The notes beneath the pieces are model-generated. The model searched no databases. It had not been told where the DNA came from and saw only the letters and a list, made by a program, of their open reading frames with translations. The position numbers and the translations under genes are program-made. Positions 8,293-17,040 of a DNA stretch of 64,000 nucleotides are shown here, piece after piece. The DNA comes from Hymenobacter arizonensis (GTDB lineage: Bacteria > Bacteroidota > Bacteroidia > Cytophagales > Hymenobacteraceae), in NCBI RefSeq assembly GCF_900115775.1, contig NZ_FOXS01000001.1:868001-932000 (forward strand), read 5' to 3'. Numbering within the stretch: position 1 is the first letter of the stretch; every line of letters begins with the position of its first letter.

Positions 8293-8781
8293 ATGAGACC
8301 CCACGTCAATTACCCCGATTCTATCCATAAAGAAACCTTTGCCGCTCCCCTTCGCTGCGCCGATGCCGACCTGACCGCGGCTGTAGAACTCCTGCTGCTC
8401 AAAAAAGGCGTTTGCAGCAACCTGAGCCGCGTGGTTTGCCACAACGGCACGGTAGAGCTGGTAGGCTCCACCGACACCTTACAATCGCAGGAAAAAGCCG
8501 CAGAAATGGCCCTGGCCGTGCAGGGGGTGCAAAACGTAGTCAACAAAATCAGCATTCGCCCGCTGGGCATCAGCGATGCCGAGCTGCACCAGCGTATGGC
8601 CGCCGCCTTGGCCAGCGATGCCGTACTGGCCCAATGCCGCCTTTCGGTGAGTGTGCGCAACGGCCGGGCACACCTTTCGGGCCGCGTTACTTCCGCTTCT
8701 GCGCGCGCCCGGGCCACCGACATCGCCCGGCGCGTTTGCGGCGTGGTCGAGGTTGATAACCACACCCAGGTAGTTGAGTGA
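8293..8781 (+). CDS. Protein with two BON domains
   Basis: The 162-residue product contains two BON modules. The first, about residues 25-95, has VCHNGTVELVGSTDTLQSQE followed by GVQNVVNKI; the second, about 95-162, has SVRNGRAHLSGRVTSASARA followed by GVVEVDNHTQV. BON domains bind membranes or small ligands and occur in OsmY-type stress proteins. Here there is no signal peptide, so the protein may be cytosolic, which is common for BON proteins encoded beside universal stress proteins. The USP gene begins 70 bases downstream on the same strand and the two are probably co-transcribed. The start is the first ATG. Confidence 0.8.
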   Translation: MRPHVNYPDSIHKETFAAPLRCADADLTAAVELLLLKKGVCSNLSRVVCHNGTVELVGSTDTLQSQEKAAEMALAVQGVQNVVNKISIRPLGISDAELHQRMAAALASDAVLAQCRLSVSVRNGRAHLSGRVTSASARARATDIARRVCGVVEVDNHTQVVE

Positions 8782-8851
8782 CAAAAGGCAAGAGCCCGTA
8801 AAGCCCTTACTTCACCTCTTGTTACTCATTCTTCCTCCTCAAATTCCCGCC

Positions 8852-9748
8852 ATGAAACTGACGCTCATCGTCCTCACGAACTTCTACCCGGCTGCGCAAC
8901 AGGCTGTGAGTTATGCCGATGCTCTGGCCAGCACCCTTGGCTACGACCTCGTGCTGCTGCACGTAGACCGGGCTTTTCACATGAACCCTTACCTTTTTCC
9001 GGGGGCAGCCCGACGCCAACCCACGGTAGCCGAAGAAGAGGCAACCGGCGCCCAGCTCATGCAGCTGGCACAGCAACTGCGGGCTGCTACCGTAGTCGAG
9101 CAGGCCCCCGACTTGCAGCCCGATGTGGTGGAAGACCTTGCCAAGCGCTATCAGCCCGCTCTTTTCGTGCTCGGTCGCCCAACCCCCGGTTCGGAATACT
9201 CGGACAGCATCAACGCATCGGCCCTGCAGCTGCTGCGCGCCAGCCAGTTCCCCGTGCTGATTGTTCCGGCCGGCAGTGGGGCCCCGGCCTTGCCCAAACG
9301 CCTGCTCATTGCGGCCGACTGCGAGGAGTTTATGCTGACCGAGTCGGCTGGCTGTGTCCGTCACCTGCTCGGCAACCGCGAAGTCGAACCCACTGTGCTG
9401 CACGTGTCGCCGGTGGAAGATGACCGGGGGTGCACCAGCGCCCTGCGCGTAGTAGAACACAGCGGCCTGCTCACCAACCTGCCCAAGGCCCGCCTGCGCG
9501 GCTACCAGCATGCCAATCCGGCCCAGGGCATCCTCAACGCTGCTGCCGATATGAAGGCCGACTTGGTGGTGCTCCCGGCTCGTCGTCGGAGCTATTTCGG
9601 GCAGCTTTTTCATCGCAGCGTAACGGCTCAGGTTATTAGCACTAGCCCGGTTCCCGTGCTAGTAGTGCCCGCTCAGGAGTCATCGGATGAGCACCGGAAC
9701 CACGAGCAAAAGCTGTCCGAGTTTCAGCTCCAATGGCCCCGGGGCTAA
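8852..9748 (+). CDS. Universal stress protein with two USP domains
   Basis: From ATG 8852 the product has 298 residues (an upstream in-frame TTG at 8774 would overlap the BON gene and adds nothing conserved). Two UspA folds follow each other: MKLTLIVLTNFYPAAQQAVS to FPVLIVPAG (about 1-145) and LPKRLLIAADCEEFML to VPVLVVPAQ (about 150-280). The second keeps the end of an ATP-binding loop in degenerate form (LPARRRSYFGQLFHRSVTAQ), so nucleotide binding is uncertain. Tandem USPs are common in Bacteroidota and often respond to low oxygen or starvation. Its neighbours, a BON protein and the globin and hemF relics, agree with that. Confidence 0.85.
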   Translation: MKLTLIVLTNFYPAAQQAVSYADALASTLGYDLVLLHVDRAFHMNPYLFPGAARRQPTVAEEEATGAQLMQLAQQLRAATVVEQAPDLQPDVVEDLAKRYQPALFVLGRPTPGSEYSDSINASALQLLRASQFPVLIVPAGSGAPALPKRLLIAADCEEFMLTESAGCVRHLLGNREVEPTVLHVSPVEDDRGCTSALRVVEHSGLLTNLPKARLRGYQHANPAQGILNAAADMKADLVVLPARRRSYFGQLFHRSVTAQVISTSPVPVLVVPAQESSDEHRNHEQKLSEFQLQWPRG

Positions 9749-9842
9749 CGCCCATCCTCTGATTAATACACCCAGCGGCCTCGCTTCTTTTCCTGATTTG
9801 CCCGGTTCCCAACCTGCTCCATGGCAGGTCGCTGGGTAGTCA

Positions 9843-10425
9843 TTGCCTGTCTGCTGCGCTGTTTTGTCGTTTACCATTCACTCTCTGCCCCTGCTGCTCA
9901 GCGTACCTGCCTCCGCCATCTCCGAAAACACGACCGGCGCCACCGTTACGGCCTGGATGCGCCGCTTCCAGGATTGGCTTTGCCACGAACTGGAACAGGC
10001 CGATGGCCAGGGCCGCTTTAAGGAAGATGCCTGGACGCACGCCGGCCGTGGCGGCGGCCGCACCCGCGTAATCAACCAAGGAGCAGTGCTGGAGAAAGGG
10101 GGTGTCATCTACTCTGCCGTTTGGGGCCAGATGAGCGAGGCCGCCGCCCGGCAGTTGCTCATGCCCGCCCCCGCCTACTATGCCACGGGCTTGAGCGTGG
10201 TGTAGCACCCGGAAAGCCCAATGGTGCCCTTTCGAACATGAATGTGCGCTACACCGCGGCACTCACTTCGGCCTCGAAACCGGGGGCCGCACCAAGTCCA
10301 TTCTCATGAGCTTGCCCCCGCTGGCGGCCTGGCACTACGACCAACAGCCGCTCCCCGGCTCGCCCGAAGCGGCCACCCAGGCCTGGCTGCGGCAAGGAAT
10401 AGATTGGGCAGAAGCTGGCGCTTAA
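9843..10425 (+). pseudogene. hemF: Oxygen-dependent coproporphyrinogen III oxidase, pseudogene
   Basis: From about 9930 the frame reads WMRRFQDWLCHELEQADGQG, RFKEDAWTHAGRGGGRTRVI, GAVLEKGGVIYSAVWG and ATGLSVV, the N-terminal part of HemF (ICxxLE..DG, F.ED.W, GGGxSRV, VFEKGGVN). A TAG at 10203 interrupts it; beyond, HPESPMVPF and MNVRY are still readable with a frameshift, then the text jumps to [40 protein letters not shown] and ends at TAA 10425. Roughly 150 residues between NVRY and RGTxFGL, the catalytic core, are deleted. HemF makes protoporphyrinogen IX using O2; a functional copy or the anaerobic HemN must be elsewhere. The original start is not clear. Confidence 0.85.
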
Positions 10426-10443
10426 AGCCTGCTGAGCTTCTGC

Positions 10444-11115
10444 TTACTTGCCCTCGGTCAGGTGACGGGTGTTGGGCAAGCGATGACGTTCCTGCAGCAC
10501 GTCAATTACTTCCGACATTGGCACGCCGGCCGCAACAAGCAGCACCAATAAGTGGTAAAGCAAATCAGCTACTTCGCCCGGCAGTCCCTCCCGGTTGCCG
10601 CCCACTGCATCAATCACTGTTTCTACGGCCTCCTCTCCCACTTTCTGGGCAATTTTGGGCATGCCTTTCTTGAACAAGGAAACGGTGTACGAAGTAGGCG
10701 CGCGCTCAGGAAACTGGTGCCGCTCCACAATCAGGCGCTCCAAATCGGCAAGAAAGCCAATGGGCGCGGCCGGGGCATGCGCCTGCTCCGGCTGCTCAAA
10801 GCAGCTCACGGTACCGCGGTGGCAGGTGGGCCCGGCCGGCGTGGCCCGGATGAGAAGCGTGTCAGCGTCACAGTCGACGTGCACGCTGCGTACCGTCAGG
10901 AAGTTCCCGCTGCTTTCGCCCTTAACCCAGAGCCTGTTTTTAGAGCGTGAGAAAAACGTGACCCGGCCATCCCGTTGGGTTAGGTCCCAGGCTTCGGCAT
11001 TCATGTAGCCCAGCATGAGCACCTGTCCGGTATCAGCGTCCTGAATAATGGCGGGTAGAAGGCCGGTAGCCGGGTCGAAACGCAGCTCGGTGGCAACAGA
11101 AAAAGCAGGAGTCAT
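10444..11115 (-). CDS. hisIE: Bifunctional phosphoribosyl-AMP cyclohydrolase / phosphoribosyl-ATP pyrophosphatase
   Basis: This enzyme does the second and third steps of histidine synthesis. The N-terminal PRA-cyclohydrolase (about 1-115) shows LMLGYMNAEAW, FFSRSKNRLWVKGESSGN, metal ligands in HVDCDAD, and the GPTCHRGTVSCF zinc-ligand segment. The C-terminal PRA-pyrophosphatase (about 125-215) shows KVGEEAVETVIDA and EVADLLYHLLVLL. The length of 223 residues is normal for the fused form. It is the last gene of the his operon, 80 bases after hisF. Confidence 0.96.
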   Translation of the reverse strand: MTPAFSVATELRFDPATGLLPAIIQDADTGQVLMLGYMNAEAWDLTQRDGRVTFFSRSKNRLWVKGESSGNFLTVRSVHVDCDADTLLIRATPAGPTCHRGTVSCFEQPEQAHAPAAPIGFLADLERLIVERHQFPERAPTSYTVSLFKKGMPKIAQKVGEEAVETVIDAVGGNREGLPGEVADLLYHLLVLLVAAGVPMSEVIDVLQERHRLPNTRHLTEGK

Positions 11116-11195
11116 GGCGAGGGAATATTAGGGCAAGCGGGCAAAATTGATTGACCGGCGAGTTTCAACTTGGCTCAGCAACAAGCTGATAAGAG

Positions 11196-11951
11196 CTACA
11201 ACCGGACGGGAATTCCTTCGGCGTGCAGGTATTGCTTGAGTGCGGGCAAAGCCGTTTCGTTGAAGTGGAAAATGCTGGCCGCCAAGGCGGCATCCGCCCC
11301 GCCGGCCTGAAACACGGCGGTAAAGTCGGAGGGCTGCCCCGCGCCACCCGAAGCGATTACGGGCACGGGCACGGCATCGCTCACCGCGCGAGTCAGCTCC
11401 AGGGCAAAGCCCGACTTGGTGCCGTCGTGGCTCATGGACGTGAGCAGTAGCTCGCCCGCGCCCAGTTCGGCGGCTTCGCGGCACCAGGCCACGGCCTCGC
11501 GCCCGGTAGCAACGGTGCCAGCACGGGTCATGACCTGCCACTCGTTGTCGACCAACCGCGCGTCCACGGCCACCACCACACACTGCGAGCCAAAACGCCG
11601 GGCCAGGTCGCGAATCAGCTCCGGGCGGGCAAGGGCAGCGGAGTTGATGGAAACCTTATCTGCGCCGCTCAGCAGCAGCGCTTCCACATCGGCCACGGTG
11701 CTGATGCCGCCGCCCACGGTAAACGGAATGTCCAGCACCCGGGCCACATCGCGCACCAGCTCGGTGAGGGGCTGGCGGCGCTGGTTGGTGGCGGTAATGT
11801 CCAGAAACACCAGCTCATCGGCGCCTTCGCGGGCGTAGCGCGCGGCCAGGGCAATGGGGTCGCCGGCATCGCGCAGGCCTTCGAACTGAATGCCTTTCAC
11901 CGTGCGACCATCGCGAACGTCGAGGCAGGGAATAAGTCTTTTCTTGACCAC
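11196..11951 (-). CDS. hisF: Imidazole glycerol phosphate synthase, cyclase subunit
   Basis: HisF is a (beta/alpha)8 barrel that uses ammonia from HisH to form imidazole-glycerol phosphate and AICAR. The N-terminus [18 protein letters not shown] carries the catalytic Asp at the expected position, and VVVAVDAR carries the second one. VGGGIST and [11 protein letters not shown] are the phosphate-binding loops. The start is GTG at 11951, in the conserved position before [10 protein letters not shown] short-word repeat (11949-11984) begins exactly at this start codon, and 134 bases separate hisF from hisA. Confidence 0.96.
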   Translation of the reverse strand: MVKKRLIPCLDVRDGRTVKGIQFEGLRDAGDPIALAARYAREGADELVFLDITATNQRRQPLTELVRDVARVLDIPFTVGGGISTVADVEALLLSGADKVSINSAALARPELIRDLARRFGSQCVVVAVDARLVDNEWQVMTRAGTVATGREAVAWCREAAELGAGELLLTSMSHDGTKSGFALELTRAVSDAVPVPVIASGGAGQPSDFTAVFQAGGADAALAASIFHFNETALPALKQYLHAEGIPVRL

Positions 11952-11984
11952 GGATTTATCGGATTTGACGGATTAGTTGGATTT
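11949..11984. repeat. Short-word repeat GGATTTATCGGATTTGACGGAT at hisF start
   Basis: CGGATT occurs three times and GGATT four times within 36 bases (spacing 9-10 bases), starting at the hisF GTG. One of several mosaic word repeats at gene borders in this window. Confidence 0.5.
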
Positions 11985-12085
11985 TGGGGACGACAGGTCG
12001 TCGCGTGTTGGCAAAAGTTCCTCAAGCGCTTCGCACCACCGGCAATGTTCTTATAGCCATTGCAGGCAGTGGCATTTACACTAGG

Positions 12086-12802
12086 CTATATAAATGGCTT
12101 AAGCTCGGGCAACGAAATGGTGCCTTCGTAGATGGCCTTGCCAATAATGGCCCCGTGCATGCCGGCTTCAGCCAGCGCTTCGACATCAGCAATGGTCGTG
12201 ACGCCCCCACTGGCAATGAACTTGGCCGTCGGGAACTGCTGCACCAGGGTTTTGTAAATAGCCAACGACGGCCCCTGCAGTAGCCCGTCTTTGCTTACGT
12301 CGGTACAAATGAACGTCGTGCCTCCGGCTTGCAGGTAATCGGTAATAAAGTTGGCGAGGGTGAGCGTACTGGCGTCGGCCCAAGCATTTATCATGATATG
12401 CTTGTCTTTAAAATCAGCGCCCAGGAAAATAGTCTCGGGACCGTACTTGGCCAGCCAAGCCCCTACCGTAGCAGGCTCCCGCACGGCTAGGCTTCCGGCC
12501 GTGACGTGCGCTGCCCCGGCATTGAGCACCTGGGTTAATGCTTCGACAGTTTGTATGCCGCCGCCTGCGTCAATGTCAAGGTTGGTTTGGCGGGCAATGG
12601 ACTCTAGAATCCCCAAATTAACCGGCCGGCCGGCCCGGGCCCCATCCAAATCTACCAAATGCAGGCGCCGGATACCGGCATCGGCAAACCGCTGGGCCAC
12701 GGCCACGGGGTCGGCGTCATAAGTGGTTTGGCGCGAGAAGTCGCCAGCACTCAGGCGGACGCACTGCCCCTTGACAAGGTCGATTGCGGGAATAATTTCC
12801 AC
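12086..12802 (-). CDS. hisA: ProFAR isomerase
   Basis: HisA isomerises ProFAR to PRFAR, the substrate of HisH-HisF. It is a half-duplicated (beta/alpha)8 barrel paralogous to HisF: MEIIPAIDLVKGQCVRL has the catalytic Asp8, DAGGGIQT and ASGGVTT the phosphate loops, and FICTDVSKDGLLQGPSL the typical second half. The length of 238 residues is standard. It lies 33 bases downstream of hisH in the his operon. Confidence 0.96.
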   Translation of the reverse strand: MEIIPAIDLVKGQCVRLSAGDFSRQTTYDADPVAVAQRFADAGIRRLHLVDLDGARAGRPVNLGILESIARQTNLDIDAGGGIQTVEALTQVLNAGAAHVTAGSLAVREPATVGAWLAKYGPETIFLGADFKDKHIMINAWADASTLTLANFITDYLQAGGTTFICTDVSKDGLLQGPSLAIYKTLVQQFPTAKFIASGGVTTIADVEALAEAGMHGAIIGKAIYEGTISLPELKPFI

Positions 12803-12835
12803 AGAAAACAGCTTAAATAAAGTCGAAAAAGGAGA

Positions 12836-13423
12836 CTACAGGTTCAGAAAATTGGCAAGAATGCGGGTGCCGGCCTCGCCGCTTTTCTCAGTGTGAAACT
12901 GCACGCCGTGAAAATTGCCGTGTTGCACCGCCGCGCTAAACGGGGCCGGGTGCGAGGCCTGCGCCGTGGTGTAAGCCCCCACCGGCGCATAGTAGCTGTG
13001 CACAAAGTACACATGGTCGGCGTCGGTGAGGCCCGCAAACAACGGCCCTTGCAAGGCTTGAAGGTTGTTCCAGCCCATATGCGGCACTTTATGCGTCGCA
13101 TCCGGCACGAACCGTTGCACTTTGAAAGGAAGCAAGCCCAGCATAGAAGTGTCGTTTTCTTCGCTGTGCTGGCCCAGCAGCTGCATGCCCAGGCAAATAC
13201 CAAGGAACGGCTGAGTCAGGGTCGGCAAAACCAGGTCGAGGCCCGCTGCACGCAAGGCTTCCATAGCAGATGAAGCTTCGCCCTCACCGGGGAACAGTAC
13301 CTTGTCGGCCTTGCGCAACGTCTCCGGGTCAGCTGTTAGAGTAGCTTGTGCTCCTAAGCGCTCCAGTGCAAAGAGCACTGACTGCACATTTCCTCCTTTG
13401 TAATCTACGACTGCAATTTCCAT
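12836..13423 (-). CDS. hisH: Imidazole glycerol phosphate synthase, glutaminase subunit
   Basis: HisH is a class I glutamine amidotransferase that feeds ammonia to HisF. The nucleophile elbow GICLGMQLLG contains the catalytic Cys and GVQFHTEKSG contains the His and Glu of the triad. MEIAVVDYKGGNVQSV is the usual N-terminus (YGxGN in most species). The size is normal at 195 residues. Neighbours are hisB upstream and hisA downstream. Confidence 0.96.
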   Translation of the reverse strand: MEIAVVDYKGGNVQSVLFALERLGAQATLTADPETLRKADKVLFPGEGEASSAMEALRAAGLDLVLPTLTQPFLGICLGMQLLGQHSEENDTSMLGLLPFKVQRFVPDATHKVPHMGWNNLQALQGPLFAGLTDADHVYFVHSYYAPVGAYTTAQASHPAPFSAAVQHGNFHGVQFHTEKSGEAGTRILANFLNL

Positions 13424-13487
13424 CTGAATCGTGTTTATTTAACCTTTTGGCGCAATATATTATTACCCATTTGTATAAACTCGAATT

Positions 13488-14588
13488 TTACAAAATACCC
13501 TTGGTGCTGGGTATGGCCAATGATTCGTCACGTTGCAACGCCATTTTAATAGCCTTGGCAACTGCCTTAAATATGGCTTCTATCTTATGGTGCTCATTGT
13601 CGCCGGTGCAAGAAATATTAAGGGTAGCGCGCGAATTGTCCGTGAACGATTTGAAGAAGTGAAAGAACAATTCAGTAGGTAAATCACCTACCCGCTCACG
13701 CCGAAACTCGGCATTCCACACCAACCAAGGGCGGCCCGAAAAGTCAATGGCAGCTTGTGCCAAGGCCTCGTCCATGGGCAGTAAAAAGCCGTAACGAGCC
13801 AGCCCGCGCTTATCACCCAGCGCCTGCGAGAAGGCCGTGCCCAGTGCGAGGGCAGTGTCTTCTACAGTGTGATGTTCATCAATGCGTAAATCGCCTTTTA
13901 CACTTATGTGTAAGTCAACACCGCTGTGACGACCAAGCTGTTCCAGCATGTGGTCGAAGAAACCGAGCCCGGTGTGAATGTCCGTTTGGCCAGTTCCGTC
14001 GAGGTTAAGGCGAATGCCAATCTGAGTCTCGTTGGTGTTCCGTTCAATTACAGCGATGCGGGCCGGGAAGCGCAGGTGATGGTAGATAGCGTCCCAGCTG
14101 GTGGTGGTGAGTGCGGCGCGGTCGTCGGGCTGCTCCCCTATCAGGATGGCTTGGCTGCCGAGGTTCACGGCTAACTCTACATCGGTGAGGCGGTCGCCAA
14201 TCACATAGGAGTTGGCCAAGTCGTATTCATGGGCTGGGTCGAGGTAGCGGCCCAGCAAGCCGGTGCCGGGCTTGCGCGTGGGCAGTCCCTCGTGCGGAAA
14301 GCTGCGGTCGATGTGTTCGGCAACGAAATGAATGCCTTCGCCGGCCAGGATTTCCTGCATGAGTTTATGCGGCGGCCAAAACGTGTCTTCCGGGAAGCTG
14401 TCTGTGCCCAGGCCGTCTTGGTTGGTTACCAGCACGAGTTCGTACTCAGGCAAGTCGCGGGCAATGCGAGCCAGGGCGCTGATGCAACCGGGCAGAAAGG
14501 CAAACTTTTCCAGGCTGTCAACTTGCTGGCTGGGCTGAGGTTCCACCAGAATGGTGCCGTCGCGGTCAATAAACAGGGCCTTTTTCAA
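13488..14588 (-). CDS. hisB: Bifunctional histidinol-phosphatase / imidazoleglycerol-phosphate dehydratase
   Basis: The N-terminal HAD phosphatase (about 1-165) begins [20 protein letters not shown] and has [10 protein letters not shown] and [11 protein letters not shown], as in the E. coli HisB N-domain. The C-terminal dehydratase (about 175-366) has [14 protein letters not shown], the metal-binding [14 protein letters not shown] and the second metal site [11 protein letters not shown]. The 366-residue fused form catalyses two non-adjacent steps, with the aminotransferase acting between them. The start codon is TTG at 14588, fixed by the conserved N-terminus. It lies 33 bases after hisDC. 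Confidence 0.95.
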   Translation of the reverse strand: MKKALFIDRDGTILVEPQPSQQVDSLEKFAFLPGCISALARIARDLPEYELVLVTNQDGLGTDSFPEDTFWPPHKLMQEILAGEGIHFVAEHIDRSFPHEGLPTRKPGTGLLGRYLDPAHEYDLANSYVIGDRLTDVELAVNLGSQAILIGEQPDDRAALTTTSWDAIYHHLRFPARIAVIERNTNETQIGIRLNLDGTGQTDIHTGLGFFDHMLEQLGRHSGVDLHISVKGDLRIDEHHTVEDTALALGTAFSQALGDKRGLARYGFLLPMDEALAQAAIDFSGRPWLVWNAEFRRERVGDLPTELFFHFFKSFTDNSRATLNISCTGDNEHHKIEAIFKAVAKAIKMALQRDESLAIPSTKGIL

Positions 14589-14621
14589 ATTCGGGGCAAT
14601 TATCGATGGGTAAGTTGATTT

Positions 14622-17030
14622 TTAGCGGGCAGCTACTGCAGCAGGTAGCTCGGCTCCTATTTCCGCAAGGGCTTGCAGCAGCTGGACGTTTTCGTCGGCA
14701 GTGCCAACGGTCAGGCGCAGGCAGCCGGCGCAGCCGGGCTGGTTGGTGCGGTTGCGGACCACAATGCCGCGGGCGCGGAGTTGGTCATACAAACCCGTGG
14801 CGTCGACATTAAAACGAACCAGCAGGAAGTTGGCATCGGAAGGAAAAACGTGCTCCACAATGGGAAGCGCCGGCAACTCCTCCGCCAGCAGAGCCCGGCC
14901 GCTCAACAGTTCGGCCTGCAGCTCGGGGAGACGCGGGGCGTCGGCCAAGGCTACCAGAGCGTGCTGCTGCGTGGCGGCCGAGATGTTATAAGGCGGCTTG
15001 ATTTTATTGAAGTACTCTATCAGCTTCGGCGCGGCGTAGGCTACGCCCAAGCGCAGTCCGGCAAGTCCCCAGGCTTTGGAGAAGGTTTGCAGCACCACCA
15101 AGCGCGGGAATTCAGCCAGGCGCGTGGTCCAGCTCGGCGCGGCTGCGAAATCAGCGTAGGCTTCATCCACCACTACAATTCCCCGGAAAGTGCGCAAGAT
15201 TGTTTCCAATGCAGCTTCGGCCAGCAAGTTGCCGGTAGGATTGTTGGGCGAGCACAGGAATACCACCTTAGCTGAGGAAGCTGCCAGTACTTCCGCGGCA
15301 TTGGCCGGCAGCTGAAAATCAGCGGTGAGCGGCAGCCGCTCAACCTTAACATCATTAAGGTTGGCAGCCACTTCGTACATACCGTAGGTAGGCGGGCACA
15401 CCACTATACTGTCTTTGCCAGGCGTGCAGGTGAGGCGCACCAGCAAATCAATGGCTTCGTCCGAACCATTGCCCAGGAAAATATTGGCGGGCTCCACTCC
15501 CTTCAAACGCGCCAAATCGGTTTTGATGGCCCGTTGGTGCGGGTCGGGGTAGCGGCTGAAATCGTCTGGGCCCACGGAGCCAAGGCTGTTCTCGTTAGCA
15601 TCGAGCATGACCGGTGCCATGCCTTCAAACTCGTCGCGGGCCGACGAATACGGCTGCATACGCTCCACGCTTGGCCGAATTAGACCAGCATACGGGTTAT
15701 CGGCAGCCGGGGCGGACTGCTCAGCTTTCGGAGCTGGTCTGGCAGCCAATGCCTCTAGGCGCAGGGTCACGGCCCGGGCGTGGGCGGCAAGGCCTTCGGC
15801 ATCGGCCATGGTTTCTACCAGCGGGCCTAGGGCCTGCAGCCCCACCGGCGAAAGCCGCTGGAAGGTGATTTTCTTTACGAAAGAATCGAGCGACACCCCG
15901 CTGTACTGGCGGGCGTAGCCGCTGGTAGGCAAAGTGTGATTGGTGCCTGAGGCGTAATCACCCACAGCTTCAGGCGTCAGGTGCCCCAGGAATACGGAAC
16001 CAGCATTTACTACCTGCACGGCCAGGGTTTCAGCATTATCAGTAGCCAGAATCAGGTGCTCTGGGGCGTACTGATTGGAGAAAGCCAGCATCGTGACGGC
16101 ATCGGCTAGCAGCACGGCCCGGCTGTTGGCGAGGGCCTGCGCCGCCACGTCGCGCCGGGGCAGCGATGCCAGCTGGCGGTCAAGCTCGGCTTTCACTTGC
16201 TCAATAATGGTCGGGCTGTCGCTGAGCAGTACCACTTGCGAATCGGGACCGTGCTCAGCCTGCGACAACAAATCGGCGGCTACAAACGCCGGATTGGCGC
16301 TGCCATCAGCAATAACAAGCACCTCCGACGGACCAGCGGGCATGTCGATGGCCACGCCAAATTCGGCTGCTGCTAGCTGCTTCGCCGCGGTCACGTAGCG
16401 GTTGCCGGGCCCAAAAATTTTATCAACCGCGGGCACCGCCACCGTACCAATGGCCAGCGCGGCCACAGCCTGCGCCCCACCCGCCTTCACCACTTTGTCG
16501 ATGCCGAGCAGCTGCGCCACAAACAGAATAACCGGGCTCACGGAGCCATCGGGCTGGGGCGGCGTGCACACCACCACCTCGGGGCAGCCCGCCAGCCGGG
16601 CCGGCACCCCCAGCATCAGCAAGGTGCTAAACAAGGGAGCTGTGCCCCCAGGCACGTACAAGCCCACACGCTGCACGGGCACGGCCCGGCGCGAGCACGC
16701 CACGCCGGGCATGGTTTCTACCTGCAGCTCCGGCTCGCGCTGAGCGCGGTGGAAAGTTTCAATGTTGGTTTTGGCCTGCCGGATGGCGGCCTGCAACTCG
16801 GCCGGCACTTGAGCAGCGGCGGCCGCAAACTCAGCTTCCGAGACCAGTAAACTGGTAAGGGTAGCTTTATCGAGCTCGGTGGCTAAGGATAGCAGGGCAG
16901 CATCGCCCCGCTCGCGCACCTGTTCAAATATAGAGCGCACGCGGGCGGCTACCTGGGGCGCTTCGGCAGCGGCGGGGCGCAGTTGCAGCGCGGGCCAGGT
17001 GCCGGGGTCGGGATAGGAATAGACTTGCAT
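14622..17030 (-). CDS. hisDC: Fused histidinol dehydrogenase - histidinol-phosphate aminotransferase (HisD-HisC)
   Basis: One uninterrupted frame of 802 residues joins two enzymes that are normally separate. Residues 1-428 are HisD: zinc ligands Gln257 and His260 (SQAEHGPDS), Asp358 (VGDYASGTNH) and His417 line up within two residues of E. coli HisD. A Pro/Ala/Glu-rich linker (RPAPKAEQSAPAADN, about 431-445) leads to HisC at 446-802, with DANENSLGS, SPNNPTGN, DEAYADF and the PLP lysine Lys652 in TFSKAWGLAGLRLG. Both active sites look complete, so both steps should be active. ATG 17030 is preferred over an in-frame TTG at 17048, which would overlap hisG. It lies between hisG (10 bases) and hisB (33 bases). 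Confidence 0.93.
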   Translation of the reverse strand: MQVYSYPDPGTWPALQLRPAAAEAPQVAARVRSIFEQVRERGDAALLSLATELDKATLTSLLVSEAEFAAAAAQVPAELQAAIRQAKTNIETFHRAQREPELQVETMPGVACSRRAVPVQRVGLYVPGGTAPLFSTLLMLGVPARLAGCPEVVVCTPPQPDGSVSPVILFVAQLLGIDKVVKAGGAQAVAALAIGTVAVPAVDKIFGPGNRYVTAAKQLAAAEFGVAIDMPAGPSEVLVIADGSANPAFVAADLLSQAEHGPDSQVVLLSDSPTIIEQVKAELDRQLASLPRRDVAAQALANSRAVLLADAVTMLAFSNQYAPEHLILATDNAETLAVQVVNAGSVFLGHLTPEAVGDYASGTNHTLPTSGYARQYSGVSLDSFVKKITFQRLSPVGLQALGPLVETMADAEGLAAHARAVTLRLEALAARPAPKAEQSAPAADNPYAGLIRPSVERMQPYSSARDEFEGMAPVMLDANENSLGSVGPDDFSRYPDPHQRAIKTDLARLKGVEPANIFLGNGSDEAIDLLVRLTCTPGKDSIVVCPPTYGMYEVAANLNDVKVERLPLTADFQLPANAAEVLAASSAKVVFLCSPNNPTGNLLAEAALETILRTFRGIVVVDEAYADFAAAPSWTTRLAEFPRLVVLQTFSKAWGLAGLRLGVAYAAPKLIEYFNKIKPPYNISAATQQHALVALADAPRLPELQAELLSGRALLAEELPALPIVEHVFPSDANFLLVRFNVDATGLYDQLRARGIVVRNRTNQPGCAGCLRLTVGTADENVQLLQALAEIGAELPAAVAAR

Positions 17031-17040
17031 GGCGAAGCGG

